This document shows positions 47,651 to 59,461 of a stretch of DNA of 64,000 nt, piece by piece. The notes under the pieces were generated by a model. That model was not told the origin of the DNA, searched no databases, and saw nothing but the letters and a program-made list of their open reading frames with translations. The translations under genes were made by a program, and so were the position numbers. The DNA is from Vitellaria paradoxa (Eukaryota > Streptophyta > Magnoliopsida > Ericales > Sapotaceae). The DNA lies in assembly GCA_019916065.1 (NCBI GenBank), contig CM034236.1, positions 50,558,690-50,622,689 on the forward strand. Reading direction: 5' to 3'. Positions within the stretch are counted from its first letter, which is position 1, and every line of letters starts with the position of its first letter.

Positions 47651-48150
47651 AGGGTGTATTTGGTGTACCAAAGTTTGATGAAAATCTCTATAAAATTTTA
47701 CACATTCCCGCCTTTTTAAAATTCAAAAAACGTTCAATATCTTTTAAAAAAAAAGTCGATAACTAAAATTCGATTAATCAAATAGCAAAATTTTTTTCGT
47801 CATTCTCACCATTGACTTTCAAACTATCAAATGACGCTCACTTTGACTATTTTTTGTAACGTTTTTAAAACCGTTCTAACAGATTGTAGAAACTGCTCTG
47901 ATTGAATCGCGCAGCCAACTTTCATCCAAACAGTTTCTACAATCTGTTTGGACAGATTGTAGTGTAAAGAAGTATGATTGCTTAAAATTTTGAATCCGTC
48001 CAAACAGAAATCCAATCTGTCGAAACGAAATTTTACTATTTATCTCTAAAAAATACGATTTGAGTGGTGTGTACCAAATATTAAAAATTTTTCTCAAATC
48101 ACATTTTATCTCATTTTTTCTCACTATTTAGTATGCTAAACGCACTCATA
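47651..48150. mobile_element. MITE-like element of about 500 bp with internal hairpin
   Basis: The left end is GGGTGTATTTGGTGTACCAAA. The right end reversed is TGAGTGCGTTTAGCATACTAAA, giving about 20 bp of imperfect terminal inverted repeat. Internally AACAGATTGTAGAAACTG (47878-47895) is followed by its perfect complement CAGTTTCTACAATCTGTT (47929-47946), an 18-bp stem with a loop of about 33 bases, and then a further copy of CAGATTGTAG. No coding function. Confidence 0.65.
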
Positions 48151-48214
48151 ATTTCTAAAAAGTAGGGTCTGTTGGTTGTTAGCATCCGAGCGAGTGATTT
48201 GATCTCAAGCAAAA

Positions 48215-48254
<40 letters not shown>

Positions 48255-48368
48255 TTATTTATTGCAATAATTATCCAGCATACTGGCTAATTATTGAAAC
48301 CATTCTCTTTGCCAAGTAATAATTTCTATTTAAATTGTTTTTAATTTTTCCTTTCGTTAAGGGTTTTA

Positions 48369-48460
48369 GGTGTGTTTAGAGTTGTATAAAAGTGTATAAA
48401 ATAAAATAAAATTGTAAAAGTAAATATTTCGTAATTTATGCAGTGAGTGAAGAATTTTCT
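48369..48460 (+). mobile_element. MITE family A, copy 4 (3'-truncated)
   Basis: Starts GGTGTGTTTAGAGTTGTATA and runs through AAAGTAAATATTTCGTAATT and GCAGTGAGTGAAGAATTTT, then stops at the centre. The sequence after it (TCTTTGCCAAGTGATAATTTCT) repeats text found just before the element at about 48305-48330, so the truncation coincides with a local duplication. Confidence 0.8.
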
Positions 48461-50182
48461 CTTTGCCAAGTGATAATTTCTATTTAAATTGTTTTTAATT
48501 TACCTTTTCGTTAATGGCTTTATGACTTAGGCTGTATGCATGACTCTCTCTCTATATATATATTCTAGTGATATGACTCGTATAATGTACAAATTTATTA
48601 TATTATATGACTAACTTGAGCGTATATACTATTATACTAAAATAGTTAAGTTTTAAAAATATATTTAAAAGTAATATATATTATTATTTATGTAAATTTA
48701 ATCAAATAGTGAACGTAAAATAAATTAAAGTATTGATACATTAATAACATTGATTTGATTAAATTCTAATTCTAATAAATAAAAAGAAAAGAAAAAAATA
48801 AAAAAGAATGAAGAATAACGACGCTTACTCATACAATTAATCAATTTATAATTTTGTCTCTACTTTTCCTATCACAGTGTACATATACATATATATCAAT
48901 TACATATAAATATAAAATATATATCAATTACATATAAAAACTTTAAAAATTAAAATTTAAGTATTGACCTAGCAAATCACAAAATTGAAGAGAACATTAT
49001 TGTAATAATAATTCTCCAAGAAATTGGAAAAAAAAAAAAGAAATCCTCGTATCTATTTATAAATTTTATAGGCAGAAGAATCTTATTCTATTTAGATTAT
49101 AATATCATTTTAAAATCTTGTCTTACTCTGGTTAGAATACTATTTTAATCGAATTGAAAGTCTAAATCCGATAAAAGTTTGAGCAGGCACCTTAATTGGA
49201 TTAATTTATCCATTACTGATTTTATTTTTTAATTTCTAATATTATTTGGTATTTTTAATAAATAATATTAAAATATATATAATTCTAACAAATAATATTA
49301 TAATTTATAATTACCAAAAAAATAATATTACAATTTGATTTAAGATATATCACTTATTTTGTCTAATAATAAAAATAATAAAGGATATGTTATTTGTTAA
49401 TAAATTAACATTTTTATGTAACAGGTTAATTATTTTTTTACATTATTTTATTTAATAATTATTATTATATTTATTACTTTAAATAATAATTTATTAGATT
49501 ATAAAAAATAAGTAGTTATACGATAAATAGAAGTGTCGATTAAATAAAAATATCAATTGATATCTACGAAAATTTTAATTTGAATAAAATTGTAAATAAG
49601 TGGTAATTATATGTAATATTAATTCCATTTGGATTATACAATTATAAATTAAGATAATTATAATTGTAAATTTACGTTAATAAATTGAAATCTTTATTTA
49701 ACAGGATAATTATTTTTTACATTATTTTTTAATAATAATATTTATTATTAAAACCTTTATTTAAATGGGCAAAATTTTTGTATTATTTTTATTTAATAAT
49801 AATAATAATATTTATTATGTTTTAAATAATAATTTATTAAAATATATAAAAAAGAAAAATATATTTTAAATAAAAAATACGAAATTGTATGATAAATAGA
49901 AATGTAAATTAAATAAAAATATGAAGTGATATCCATGAATATTTTAATTTGAATAAAATTAAAAATTGTGGATAAGTAGTAATTATATAAAATATTAATT
50001 TTTTATAAGATAATTAAGGTAACAATAATTAGGTGACACGTGTTACAATCTTAGCGTAAGTTAGGTCCTACGCGGTACAAAATAATTATAATTACTTACA
50101 TGTCATAACCGTGGTGCAAATTAGATCTTATGTGATACAGCGGTACTGCCAGACTCTATTATATATATATATATATATATAA

Positions 50183-50349
50183 AGTGTGTTTGGAGTTGTA
50201 TAAAAGTATATAAAATAAAATAAAATTGTAAAAGTAAATATCTCGTAATTCAGGCAGTGAGTGAATAATTTAAATTTTATTGTTTCGTAATTCATGTTTG
50301 TAAAATTTTGTAGAATTTTATTTTATTTGATAGAGCTCCAAACGGAGCC
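50183..50349 (+). mobile_element. MITE family A, copy 5
   Basis: Near full-length: AGTGTGTTTGGAGTTGTATA at the left, GTAATTCAGGCAGTGAGTGA in the core, AGAGCTCCAAACGGAGCCC at the right. It lies immediately beside a (TA)n tract. Confidence 0.88.
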
Positions 50350-51173
50350 CATGGCTAGATTGTCCATTAATTTATTATGCTATAAGAGTACGTACTGGTT
50401 GACTATGCCAATACAATTACGAGTAAATTAAGTAATACGTATATATATGTTAAAAAAATGTCGTTTAACTTGTAATTTTGTAGTTTTCATGAGCAAAAGC
50501 TACGTACCATGATTGTTCATTAATTCCAGAGTTCAATCACTGAAAGCAATTTGAAAAAAAAAAATTAATTAAGTTGTCTGTTGTGAAAATAAAAATTCTT
50601 TAATACATTATATATATACATACATATATATATATATACTGGAATTAAAGTTGAATAATAAGGACAAAATTGTGCTACCTGAGATGCGTTAAATAATTCG
50701 TGGGTTGATGTGGCAAAGGTTGCTTTCGGCATTGTTTCTTTCAGAATTATTGTCATTAACATTTAAAGTAAGAGTCTTCACACAGAGCCTAATTAAATTT
50801 TATTTTTTAACACTTGCTCCGCAGCATCAATCCATATCATGTTGTTGCCAAGTCCTTATTCATGGGCCTGTCACTCAAAGGTGCGTTAAAAGTAATAAAA
50901 AATAAGTTAAGTTATAGATTCGTAAATCATGGTATGAGACAAAAAAAAAAATAATTTTTAAAAATTATCGACGTTTTCTCGTGCCTTAAACACACCTTTA
51001 ATTGCAACTTTTTTTAGTTGGAGAGAGAGTCTAAATCATTGCAAAAATTTTATATAATTAACAACAAAAATGATACTTAATTTATCAAAAAAAATCTAAA
51101 AAAAAATTAAACTAGAATAATATGATTAATAATGGTAAATCTCGTAACTATATAATATTTTAAAAAGTTTATG

Positions 51174-51540
51174 TATCATTTAGTTTGCTTTTCTATTTTT
51201 TATTTTTTATTTTTATTTTCTATTTTCTGTTTTAAGCTTACTTTTCATTTTATACTTTTGAAAATAAAAGAAACAGTTCAAAACTCATTTGATTACTTGT
51301 GTTTTTAAAATTTATTTTCGAAAATAGAAAATGAGTTTACAAATGAAATAAAAAATAGTAAAAAGTCATTTTTAAGAGTTTTTAACAAAAAAAAAGAAAA
51401 CTTTAAAAATAAAGTATTTTCTCATTTTGAGATTTTTAATACATAAAAGAAAAACCAAAAAATAAAATATTTTGAAATTTTAACACATAAAACAAAAAAT
51501 AAAAAATAAAAAATAAAAAAATAAATCAAATGCCACCTTA
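51174..51540. mobile_element. MITE family B, copy 3 (full length)
   Basis: About 367 bp. The left end is TATCATTTAGTTTGCTTTTC and the right end is AAATAAATCAAATGCCACCT. The interior shares CTTTTCATTTTATACTTTTG and AAACAGTTCAAAACTCATTT with the other copies. Non-coding. Confidence 0.78.
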
Positions 51541-52131
51541 ATTTCTCACAACTACTCATTCACATTGGTTAATAATTTCAATTTTTTTTTTTTTTTTGGA
51601 CTTGCTAGTATCTCATTAGTCATTACTATTAATTATTCTTTTATCTTTATTTAATAAATTAAACAAATCAATTAAACATCAACTGGAGACTTCATGGAAT
51701 TTTCCTGTGGACCCATTAAGCATATAAATATCAGATACAATAGGCGCAAAATATGCATAAATTATATATATATATATATATATACATACATATATTAAAA
51801 CAGTTTGTTGGAGCAAAAACAAATTAAAGAATGTCTTATATGCATGTTTGTGAATTTAAGAAGCAATAAGATCTACATCAAGCAGAGGTTAAAGGAAACT
51901 TCAGTCCTGACTTCACATGACTTTGGCTCCGTTTGATTTATAAATAAATAACAAAAAATTTTATAAATCTCTGTTAACTTTATATCACATCAATTTTTTT
52001 CTTTCACTGCACGCATTATGAACTCTCAATTTATCTCACTTTTTATCATTCCAAAAACACTCTTTGTCATTAGTTCTCAGCATTTTTTTTCATTTTTCCT
52101 CTGGTCACACGAGTGCGATCTTATAAATATT

Positions 52132-52299
52132 GACTCCGTTTGGAGTTAAATAAAATAAAATAAAATCTTATAAATCTCTATAAATACGAATTACGAGACA
52201 ATAAAATTTAAATTATTCACTCACTGCACGAATTACGAAATATTTACTTTTATAATTTTATTTTATTTTATACACTTTTATACAACTCCAAACACACCC
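52132..52299 (-). mobile_element. MITE family A, copy 6 (inverted)
   Basis: Starts ACTCCGTTTGGAGTTAAATA, has CACTCACTGCACGAATTACG in the core, and ends ACAACTCCAAACACACCC, directly against a (TA)n tract. One of the two best-preserved copies. Confidence 0.88.
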
Positions 52300-54190
52300 A
52301 TTATATATATATATATATATATATAGCTCAATAATTTCACTTAAGAAAAAAAAGGTCATTTTCGGAATAAAATATTTTAAATAAAAAATTGACCGAAATA
52401 TCAACCGGGTTCTTGTACAATTATGCCCCCACAAGTACCCTATTGATGTTCAATTACGTACACCAAGGTCAAGTCGACATGTAAAACAAAAAAATTCAGC
52501 AAGTAAATTGTTAATTGTAAACACTAGCCGTTTAACTGTAACGGTGACTCGTGGGCTTAATTAATTTCTTTAATACCCAATCCTTGTCCAAGCCATTTAG
52601 TATTTCAGTCCAATTAAACTCAACTTCCCGGTCTTCCAATCTAGAGGTGGCAATTGACTGATGAACGTACAAAAAATCTTGAGTTGTACGTACGTGTGTG
52701 TGTGTATTGGTAAAATCTCAAAAATGATAATTTTTAATTTATGCATAAGGCATGACGAAGTAGTTATTATTTATTTATTTATTTATTTATTTTTAAATAA
52801 CTATTATATAAAGAAATAAGGAAAAATTATTTTGAGTAGTCAATAGAATTTTTTAATTCAAAATAAGAAATTAAAGTAAACAAGGCATCGGCGGTTGGAG
52901 GAAGATGTAGTTAGAGTTAATTAAACACTTGGTTGTTTTAAATTAATGACAAAATTGAGTAGGGAAAAGGTGAATCGTAAGGATTAGTTCAACTGTTAAA
53001 ATTTTAAATTTATTTCTCAGATATTTATCTAATTCTTAATTTTAATGATCAAGAATTAGTCAATATATACACGTAAGATAGTTAATCAGTTGAAACCTCA
53101 TACTTTTTTTTTTCTTTATTCACATATTCATTAATTAGACTTGGGTCATATTTGATTTGTTAAAAAATTTTAAAATTTAGTGTAAACTTGCCATACGATG
53201 AAATTTAATTAAAAATAATCAATAAAAATTAATAAAAATATATTAAAATTTTTATAAATGTTTTGTAGTGATCCAAATACCCTTTTGAAGAAGCAATTTT
53301 GAAAAAGTAAGAGTTACCCTAAACATGGGGAAGTAAATGGGATTTATGTGAATTTTTTTGAATCTGTGAGAACGGATTTAAAAAATCGTTTTCACGATTT
53401 GCTATTATTAAAAAAGGGGGTTAAAAATAATTTTCAATTAAATTTTATCTCAATTTATCTTTTTTTATTACACCAAACAAGGTCATATATGGTGATGTAC
53501 CTGATATTTTAGTAACAACAAGTGTTGATGATTATTTTCAGCAGTAGGTATAAGGGTGTAAAATTAAATAAATTATTAATTTTTTAAAATTTTAGCAAAT
53601 AATTATAAAAAGTAATAAAAATAATATTAATAAAATGTGGTTTATTTATTTATTTATTTATTATTATTATTTTATTTTATTTTTAAAAATTTCAAAACTT
53701 CGAAAATATTCGGATATAACGAAAAGGACGAGAGTTATGGAATACCCTCAGAGGGCCAATACTAACAGCACCTGGAGAGATCTTGAGAATCTAGCGGATC
53801 ATGCCATCGTGGCCGTTGTTTTAAATCAATGATGAGGTTAGTTCAACAAATCCATACCGTCCATGCGGTGCGATACAACAGTAGGATCATTCCGTGATCA
53901 TCATCATCGGAAAAGCCACGCTACCACAACCAGTATCATTTTCCTTCGCGTAAAAAGAAGGGAGCTGCTTTTCCAGGCCACTAATCCGGAAATCAACGGC
54001 CATAAATTTATTACGTTGGGCTGGCCGTTGAATTTCTACCACATTGCAACTTCGCAACTTTTGTTTATTAAGCCCCAGAACCAGCTCCGGGCAATATATA
54101 TATATATATGTATATATATTAAATCATCAATTGCAATATTGAAAAGTCGAATGATATGAATGTATGACCCCGTATCATAAGAGTGTCTTG

Positions 54191-54349
54191 GGTGTGTTTA
54201 AAATTGTATGACAGTATATAAAATAAAATTATAAAAATAAATATTTTGTAAATTATATAATAAATAAAAAATTTAAATTTTATAATTTTATAATTTATAT
54301 TTATAAAAATTTTTAAAATTTTATTTTATTTTATATAACTCCGAACGGA
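54191..54349 (+). mobile_element. MITE family A, copy 7 (diverged)
   Basis: Starts GGTGTGTTTAAAATTGTATG and ends ATATAACTCCGAACGGA. The core is shifted to nearly pure AT (TAAATTATATAATAAATAAA). It lies about 900 bp upstream of the HLS1-like start codon. Confidence 0.78.
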
Positions 54350-55095
54350 CTATGGGTATGATGGTGACGGGGAAAAATAAACGGATTATGATATTAAGAT
54401 AATGAAAAATGGCTACAATAAATATTTTCACAGAGAGAGATAAAATATGGTAATGATTACAGATGGGGTCATGATGGCAACGCCTCCGTCCGTAGAAATT
54501 AAATGATTATCTCTCGGAGATGGGGAGAGAGAGAGACAGATAGAGAAATAGGATCAGCCACAATCAACACTTATAACGCAAAGACTGCGCAGCCATAGCC
54601 GCCATTTCCTCTTCTTCCTCCCTCTTTTCTGCGATGATTGTTAATTATTATTAACTAAGTGCTAGGGGGAGAGAGAGAACCTAAAAAGCATTGAATTAAA
54701 TAAATAATAAATAGAAAAGTTTTTTTCTTTTTTTTTTTAAGATAGAGAGAGGGGGGATTCTAGAGAGAGAAAAGCGCAGGAAATCAGGTATTTAAAGGCA
54801 TCACAAGGGGCCACAGCCAGTTGAGCCTCTGCCAGGACGACTTATCTTCCACCTACCGTGAGCTCATGAGAGAAGGCCAAGAAGCGTAACTGCTGTGTTT
54901 TCTCTCTTTCCTCCCATCAGATATTTTTCTCAAGCTTCGAAGGCTTTTTGCTGATGTTTTCTTGCTTTAAATATATGTTATACATACATACATATAAACA
55001 TACATATATATATATATATATATTTCGCAGCCCGGAAAAGTCTGCGATTTTTATTTAACTGCCCTTTGGTCCATTAATTAACAAGTTTACTTTCT

Positions 55096-55127
55096 CTGCT
55101 ATATATATATATATATATATATAGCAG
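55096..55127. promoter_or_regulatory. Perfect TA-core palindrome upstream of the HLS1-like gene
   Basis: A 32-bp perfect palindrome, CTGC followed by alternating TA and then GCAG, centred 132 bases before the start codon. It could act as a TATA region or form a hairpin in the leader. Which applies depends on where transcription starts, and this cannot be read from the sequence. Confidence 0.5.
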
Positions 55128-55243
55128 CTCCGAGCTCAATCTCAAAACAGCCCCACAAGCCCAAGTGTGTTCAAAATTTTGGGTGTTTTTGGGGGTGTAG
55201 TTTTCTTCCTCTCTAGTCTGTTTCGATAAGTGTCGAGTCATAT

Positions 55244-56966
55244 ATGGCGGAAAGGGGTGAGGTGGTGGTGAGAGAGTTTGAGGCACAGAAAGATTGCAGA
55301 GGAGTTGAAGAGGTAGAGAGGAGGTGCGAGGTCGGACCGAGCGGCGAGCTCTGTCTGTTTACCGACCTCTTGGGTGACCCTATTTGCAGGGTTCGCAACT
55401 CCCCTTCCTATCTCATGCTTGTACGGCACTGTCCTTCTTTGTCTCTCTTTTTGTCTTCTTCAACCCTTTCTTTTTTAACAGTGTTTTGTGTATCTCGGGT
55501 GGGTAAGTGGCGGGCTCTTCATTCACCTTTTTTTTTTGGGTAACACTAATTATGTGTTTGTGGTTCATCGATCATCAGGTAGCTGAGATGGTGATGGCGG
55601 GAGAGGAAGACGAAGAGGAGGAGAGGGTGATAGTGGGGATGATAAGAGGTTGCATCAAAACTGTTACTTGTGGGAAAAAGCTGTCCAGAAGCGGAAAGAA
55701 CGGTAACGATCCCACCAAACCCCTCCCTGTCTACACCAAACTCGCCTATATATTAGGCCTTCGCGTCTCTCCTTCTCACAGGTATATCTGTCTGTCTGTA
55801 TCTCTATATCATTGTCAATACTTCTCCTTCCTCTCTCTAATAATATATGAAGCATCACCCAATGATCAGTGTCTTGCCAAAAAAGGATCATTGAGTAGAC
55901 CCATTTACAAAACTGGATTCTCTTAATTATTGAGCCTATGTTGGCTCCATTTGATTTGTTCTAAATCTACGAAAGTCTCTCTGTAAAAATTTTTAAAAAT
56001 TAGTTATTTTTTAGTTCGTTGTATAAATTAAGAATTTATAATTTGTCTCATTTTATTTCATTTTTTATCACTCTAAACACATCTTTTGTGTATTACCGCA
56101 GGCGAATTGGAATTGGATTGAAGCTGGTGCGGAGAATGGAGGAGTGGTTCAGAGAGAATGGTGCTGAGTACTCATACATAGCAACCGAAAACGACAACCA
56201 ACCTTCCGTTAAGCTTTTCACCGACAAATGCGGCTATTCCAAGTTCCGTACACCCTCGATCCTGGTCAACCCGGTGTTCGCACACCGGATCCGAGTCAGC
56301 AACCGGGTCACCATTCTCAAGCTCAAACCTTCCGACGCCGAGTCCCTCTACCGCCGCCACTTCTCGACCACTGAGTTCTTCCCCAGGGACATTGACTCCG
56401 TTCTGAAGAACAGGCTCAATCTGGGTACTTTTATTGCGGTTCCGCGCGGGTCTTACTTGGCCGAGTCCTGGCCCGGTTCGTATCGGTTCCTGGAGAACCC
56501 GACCGAGTCGTGGGCGGTGCTGAGTGTGTGGAACTGTAAGGACGTGTTCAGACTGGAGGTTCGAGGCGCGTCGCGGTTGAGGAAGGGGTTGGCGAAGACG
56601 ACGCGTTTGGTGGACCGGGCCTTGCCGTGGCTGCATTTGCCGTCGGTGCCGGAGGTGTTTCGGCCATTTGGGCTTCATTTCTTGTATGGGCTAGGCGGAC
56701 AAGGCCCACTGGCGGTGAAGTACGTGAAGGCTTTGTGTGGCTTCGCTCATAACTTGGCTAAAGAATGCGGCTGCGGAGTGGTGGCGACGGAGGTTTCAAG
56801 TTGCGAGCCGCTTAGGTTAGGGGTGCCACACTGGAAGGTGCTATCATGCGCCGAGGATCTCTGGTGCATGAAGAGGCTCGGGGAAGATTACAGTGATGGT
56901 TCTGTCGGTGACTGGACCAAGTCACCTCCTGGTCTGTCCATTTTTGTTGATCCCAGGGAATTCTAA
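55244..56966 (+). CDS. HLS1: HOOKLESS1-like GNAT N-acetyltransferase
   Basis: Homologue of Arabidopsis HLS1, a nuclear GNAT-related protein required for apical hook formation downstream of ethylene and for differential auxin response. Three exons: 55244-55420, 55579-55781, 56102-56966. Introns are GT-AG, phases 0 and 2, CDS 1,245 nt, 414 aa (HLS1 is about 400). Exon 1 carries VERRCEVGPSGELCLFTDLL and GDPICRVRNSPSYLML. Exon 2 carries MIRGCIKTVTCG and KLAYILGLRVSPSHR. The acetyl-CoA binding motif spans the exon 2/3 junction (HRRIGIGLKLV, residues 126-136). Exon 3 continues with ENGAEYSYIATENDNQPSVK, FSTTEFFPRDIDSVLKN, ESWAVLSVWNCKD, FGLHFLYGLGGQGP and the C-terminal DWTKSPPGLSIFVDPREF. Residues 68-75 form an acidic run (EEDEEEER) that makes exon 2 slightly longer than in HLS1. 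No lesion is seen; HLS1 itself versus a HLS1-like paralogue cannot be separated without a tree. Confidence 0.93.
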
Positions 56967-57784
56967 CATTCGCATGTGAAAAAGCTGCTTTATTTAGAAG
57001 ATCAAAAAAGAACTTATATATACATATATATATATTTGAGGGGTGGTATAAAAATAGGGTTTGTAACAATTTTGAAGGTGGGTGGAGGGGCTGTGGGTGA
57101 GAGGGAAAAAAAAAATGGAGGCAAATGATAAGATATGGGTTTATTCTATTTTGTTTGGTTTGTTGTAAAAGGGAATATCTCCACCGCTTTTTCGGTAAAT
57201 GGATGTGGCTTTTTGGATCCTATTTCAGCCAAACAGAGCCTTGAAGTAACTTCCTTTACACTTGTGGGGTCGCTTATATCTTGGCCTTTACACAATCTAA
57301 AAAACTGTTGCAAGAAGAGAATTGTTAAAATCAGGTGTATACGAATCGAATATGCATTAACCATATATCCCTTTAAAGATTGTGTATGAAATTGATGTTC
57401 TCAATTTTAACTTTTCGGCTCTTCTTCTCAACTAGTGTTGGCTGCATGAGAGAACCCAGATCGTTAAATTTATGGGCTACCCAAGTTTATACATACATAC
57501 ATATATATAGTGGAATTTTTTTTGGGGGGGGGGGGGGGGGGTTTGTTTTGTATATGAATCAAACTAATGTGTTTTTGTTGGTGATTTGCGATGGTTTCGC
57601 ATTTTGGTGCTTTGGTAGAGCTATTTGGAGGGAGGGATTGTTTGAGAGTTTTATGTATGTTTTAGCATTTGTTGGTGTCATAGGCACGGAGATAATTTGA
57701 AACCCTATCTGCCCCCTCTCTTTCTCTCCTCTCTCAAAACAGTGCAAAATCACCTGAGTCGAGAATTCATTAATCCCAATTAGT

Positions 57785-58260
57785 AAGGTGACATTTGATT
57801 TATTTTTTATTTTTTGTTATTGTTTTGTGTTAAAAATTTTAAAATGAGAAAATAAATAATATTTTTTTTATTTTAAGATATTTTTTAAACTTTTATAAAT
57901 GATTTTTTATTATTTTTTATTTTATGTGTAAAATTATTTTTTATTTTCAAAAATAAATTTAAAAAATATAAAGGTCTATTTGATTTATTTTTTTATTTTT
58001 TATTTTATGTTTTTGAAAATAAAAGAAACAGGTCAAAATATATTTGGTTATTTATGTTTTTAAATTTTATTTTTAGAAATAAAAAGATTTTATATTTAAA
58101 ATGAAAAATGATAAAAAATTATTTTGAGAGTTTTTATGGAAAAAATAAAAAAAATTTCAAAATAAAAAAAATTAGAACGTTTTTTTTTAATTTTAAGATT
58201 TTTATCACGTAGAATAAAAATAAAAAATAAAAAAGAAAATTATAAGTCAAATGTCACCTA
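57785..58260. mobile_element. MITE family B, two adjoining copies
   Basis: A partial copy from 57785 (AAGGTGACATTTGATTTATT) to about 57965 is followed directly by a complete one at 57971-58260 (AAGGTCTATTTGATTTATTT at the left, TAAGTCAAATGTCACCTA at the right). The first may be a copy interrupted by the second, since the outer ends TAAGGTGACATTTG and CAAATGTCACCTAA are near-perfect complements. Confidence 0.7.
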
Positions 58261-58987
58261 AGTAATCAGTAGAGTTGGAGTTGCTTTCTTTATTTTTAAA
58301 AGAAAAAAAAAATTTGTTTGATTGACAAAATATTAGTCAAAAAATACAATAAAAATGAAAAGGTGTTATAATATAATAAAAATAGAAAGATATGACATAA
58401 AAATAATATGTTTAATTAAAAAAAGTATAAAAAATTAGTTAAAATTTATAAATTTTAGTGTTTTAAACGGGGTTAAAGTGAAAATGAATTGAAAATTGAG
58501 AGTTAAAAACAAAGGTAGAAAGTAGAAAAATAAATTAAAAGATAATTAAATTTCTTAAATAAATATTAACCGTTAATTTAATACCTGTCATATTAAATCA
58601 GTGGCCATCATTGTTATATATATATTGATATATCATAAAAATTGATGAGAGATTTGGCATTTAGCTGCTGTAGCCTCTGCACTATAAGAAGATAGAGATT
58701 GACGCACAGACATGGGGAAGGGAATGGGATGAGGTTTTATTAGTTGATTTGTGTCTTTCCTTTTCCTTTGTAGGTTACGAGACTCTGACATATTGAGAAC
58801 GAAAAGATCACTGCTTTTTTCTCGCTGTGGGAGGTAATACCTGTCAAATCATTGTCGTTTAAAATATCTATCATTGTCCTTTAAGTTTAAAATTGAGTTG
58901 AATTGATTTCTTCTTTTTTTTTTTTTTAATTTTGTTTGATTCCCTCCTTTTATAATTAATAATTTAATATTTTTGATAAAAAAATAA

Positions 58988-59296
58988 AGACTCATTTGAT
59001 TTATTTTTATATTTTTTATTTTTATTTTTAATTTTTTATTTTAAGCGTATTTATTATTTTATCTTTTTGAAAATAACGAAAATAGGTATAACACATTTAG
59101 TCACTTGTATTTTTAAAATTTGTTTCAAAAAAACAGAAAATGAGTTTACACATAAAATGAAAAATGATCAAAAGTCATTTTGAACGTTTTTAACTTAAAA
59201 CAAAGAAAATCTCAAAATAAAAAAAAATAAATCATCTTTTATTTCTTTATTTTGAGCATAAAATAAAAAATATAAAATTAAACTAAATGCCACCTA
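58988..59296. mobile_element. MITE family B, further copy
   Basis: About 310 bp, starting ACTCATTTGATTTATTTTTA and ending AAACTAAATGCCACCTAA. The interior matches the other family B copies (GAAAATAACGAAAATAGG, AGAAAATGAGTTTACACATA). Confidence 0.72.
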
Positions 59297-59461
59297 AAAT
59301 ATTTGAAAAAGTTAATCACCTCTGAAGAAAAAATAAACAACATAATATTGAGACTTGAAAGGGGGAGGGGGGGGAGAACAATAATGTAATACCGATGAAC
59401 ATTGGAAGATATCAAATACGTGGTGATCCTTGAAAAATGGGTACCTTGAAACAAAGTACAA

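Larger units (their letters stand above)
43824..52324. repeat. Region dense in (TA)n microsatellites
   Basis: Runs of TA, mostly about 7-16 units, occur at about 43824, 44556, 44680, 45665, 46546, 47418, 48219, 50158, 51766 and 52302, with further ones at 54095, 55005 and 55100. Two of them directly adjoin family A MITEs (50158-50180 before the copy at 50183, and 52302-52324 after the copy at 52132). Confidence 0.85.
39950..55243. other. Long AT-rich intergenic region upstream of the HLS1-like gene
   Basis: No protein-coding gene is supported over 15 kb. It holds one SINE (about 40300-40512), MITE family A copies (48369, 50183, 52132, 54191), a family B copy (51174), a larger inverted-repeat element (47651-48150), and many (TA)n tracts. 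The last 800 bases (54480-55243) are rich in GA/CT and TA repeats and contain the promoter and 5' leader of the HLS1-like gene. A less AT-rich patch at 53700-54090 is unexplained. Confidence 0.6.

Noticed and set aside
56172..56678. 168-codon minus-strand frame inside the HLS1-like exon 3
   Set aside because: Antisense shadow of a GC-rich exon with clear GNAT-family homology on the plus strand; the minus-strand product is arginine- and proline-rich with no family.
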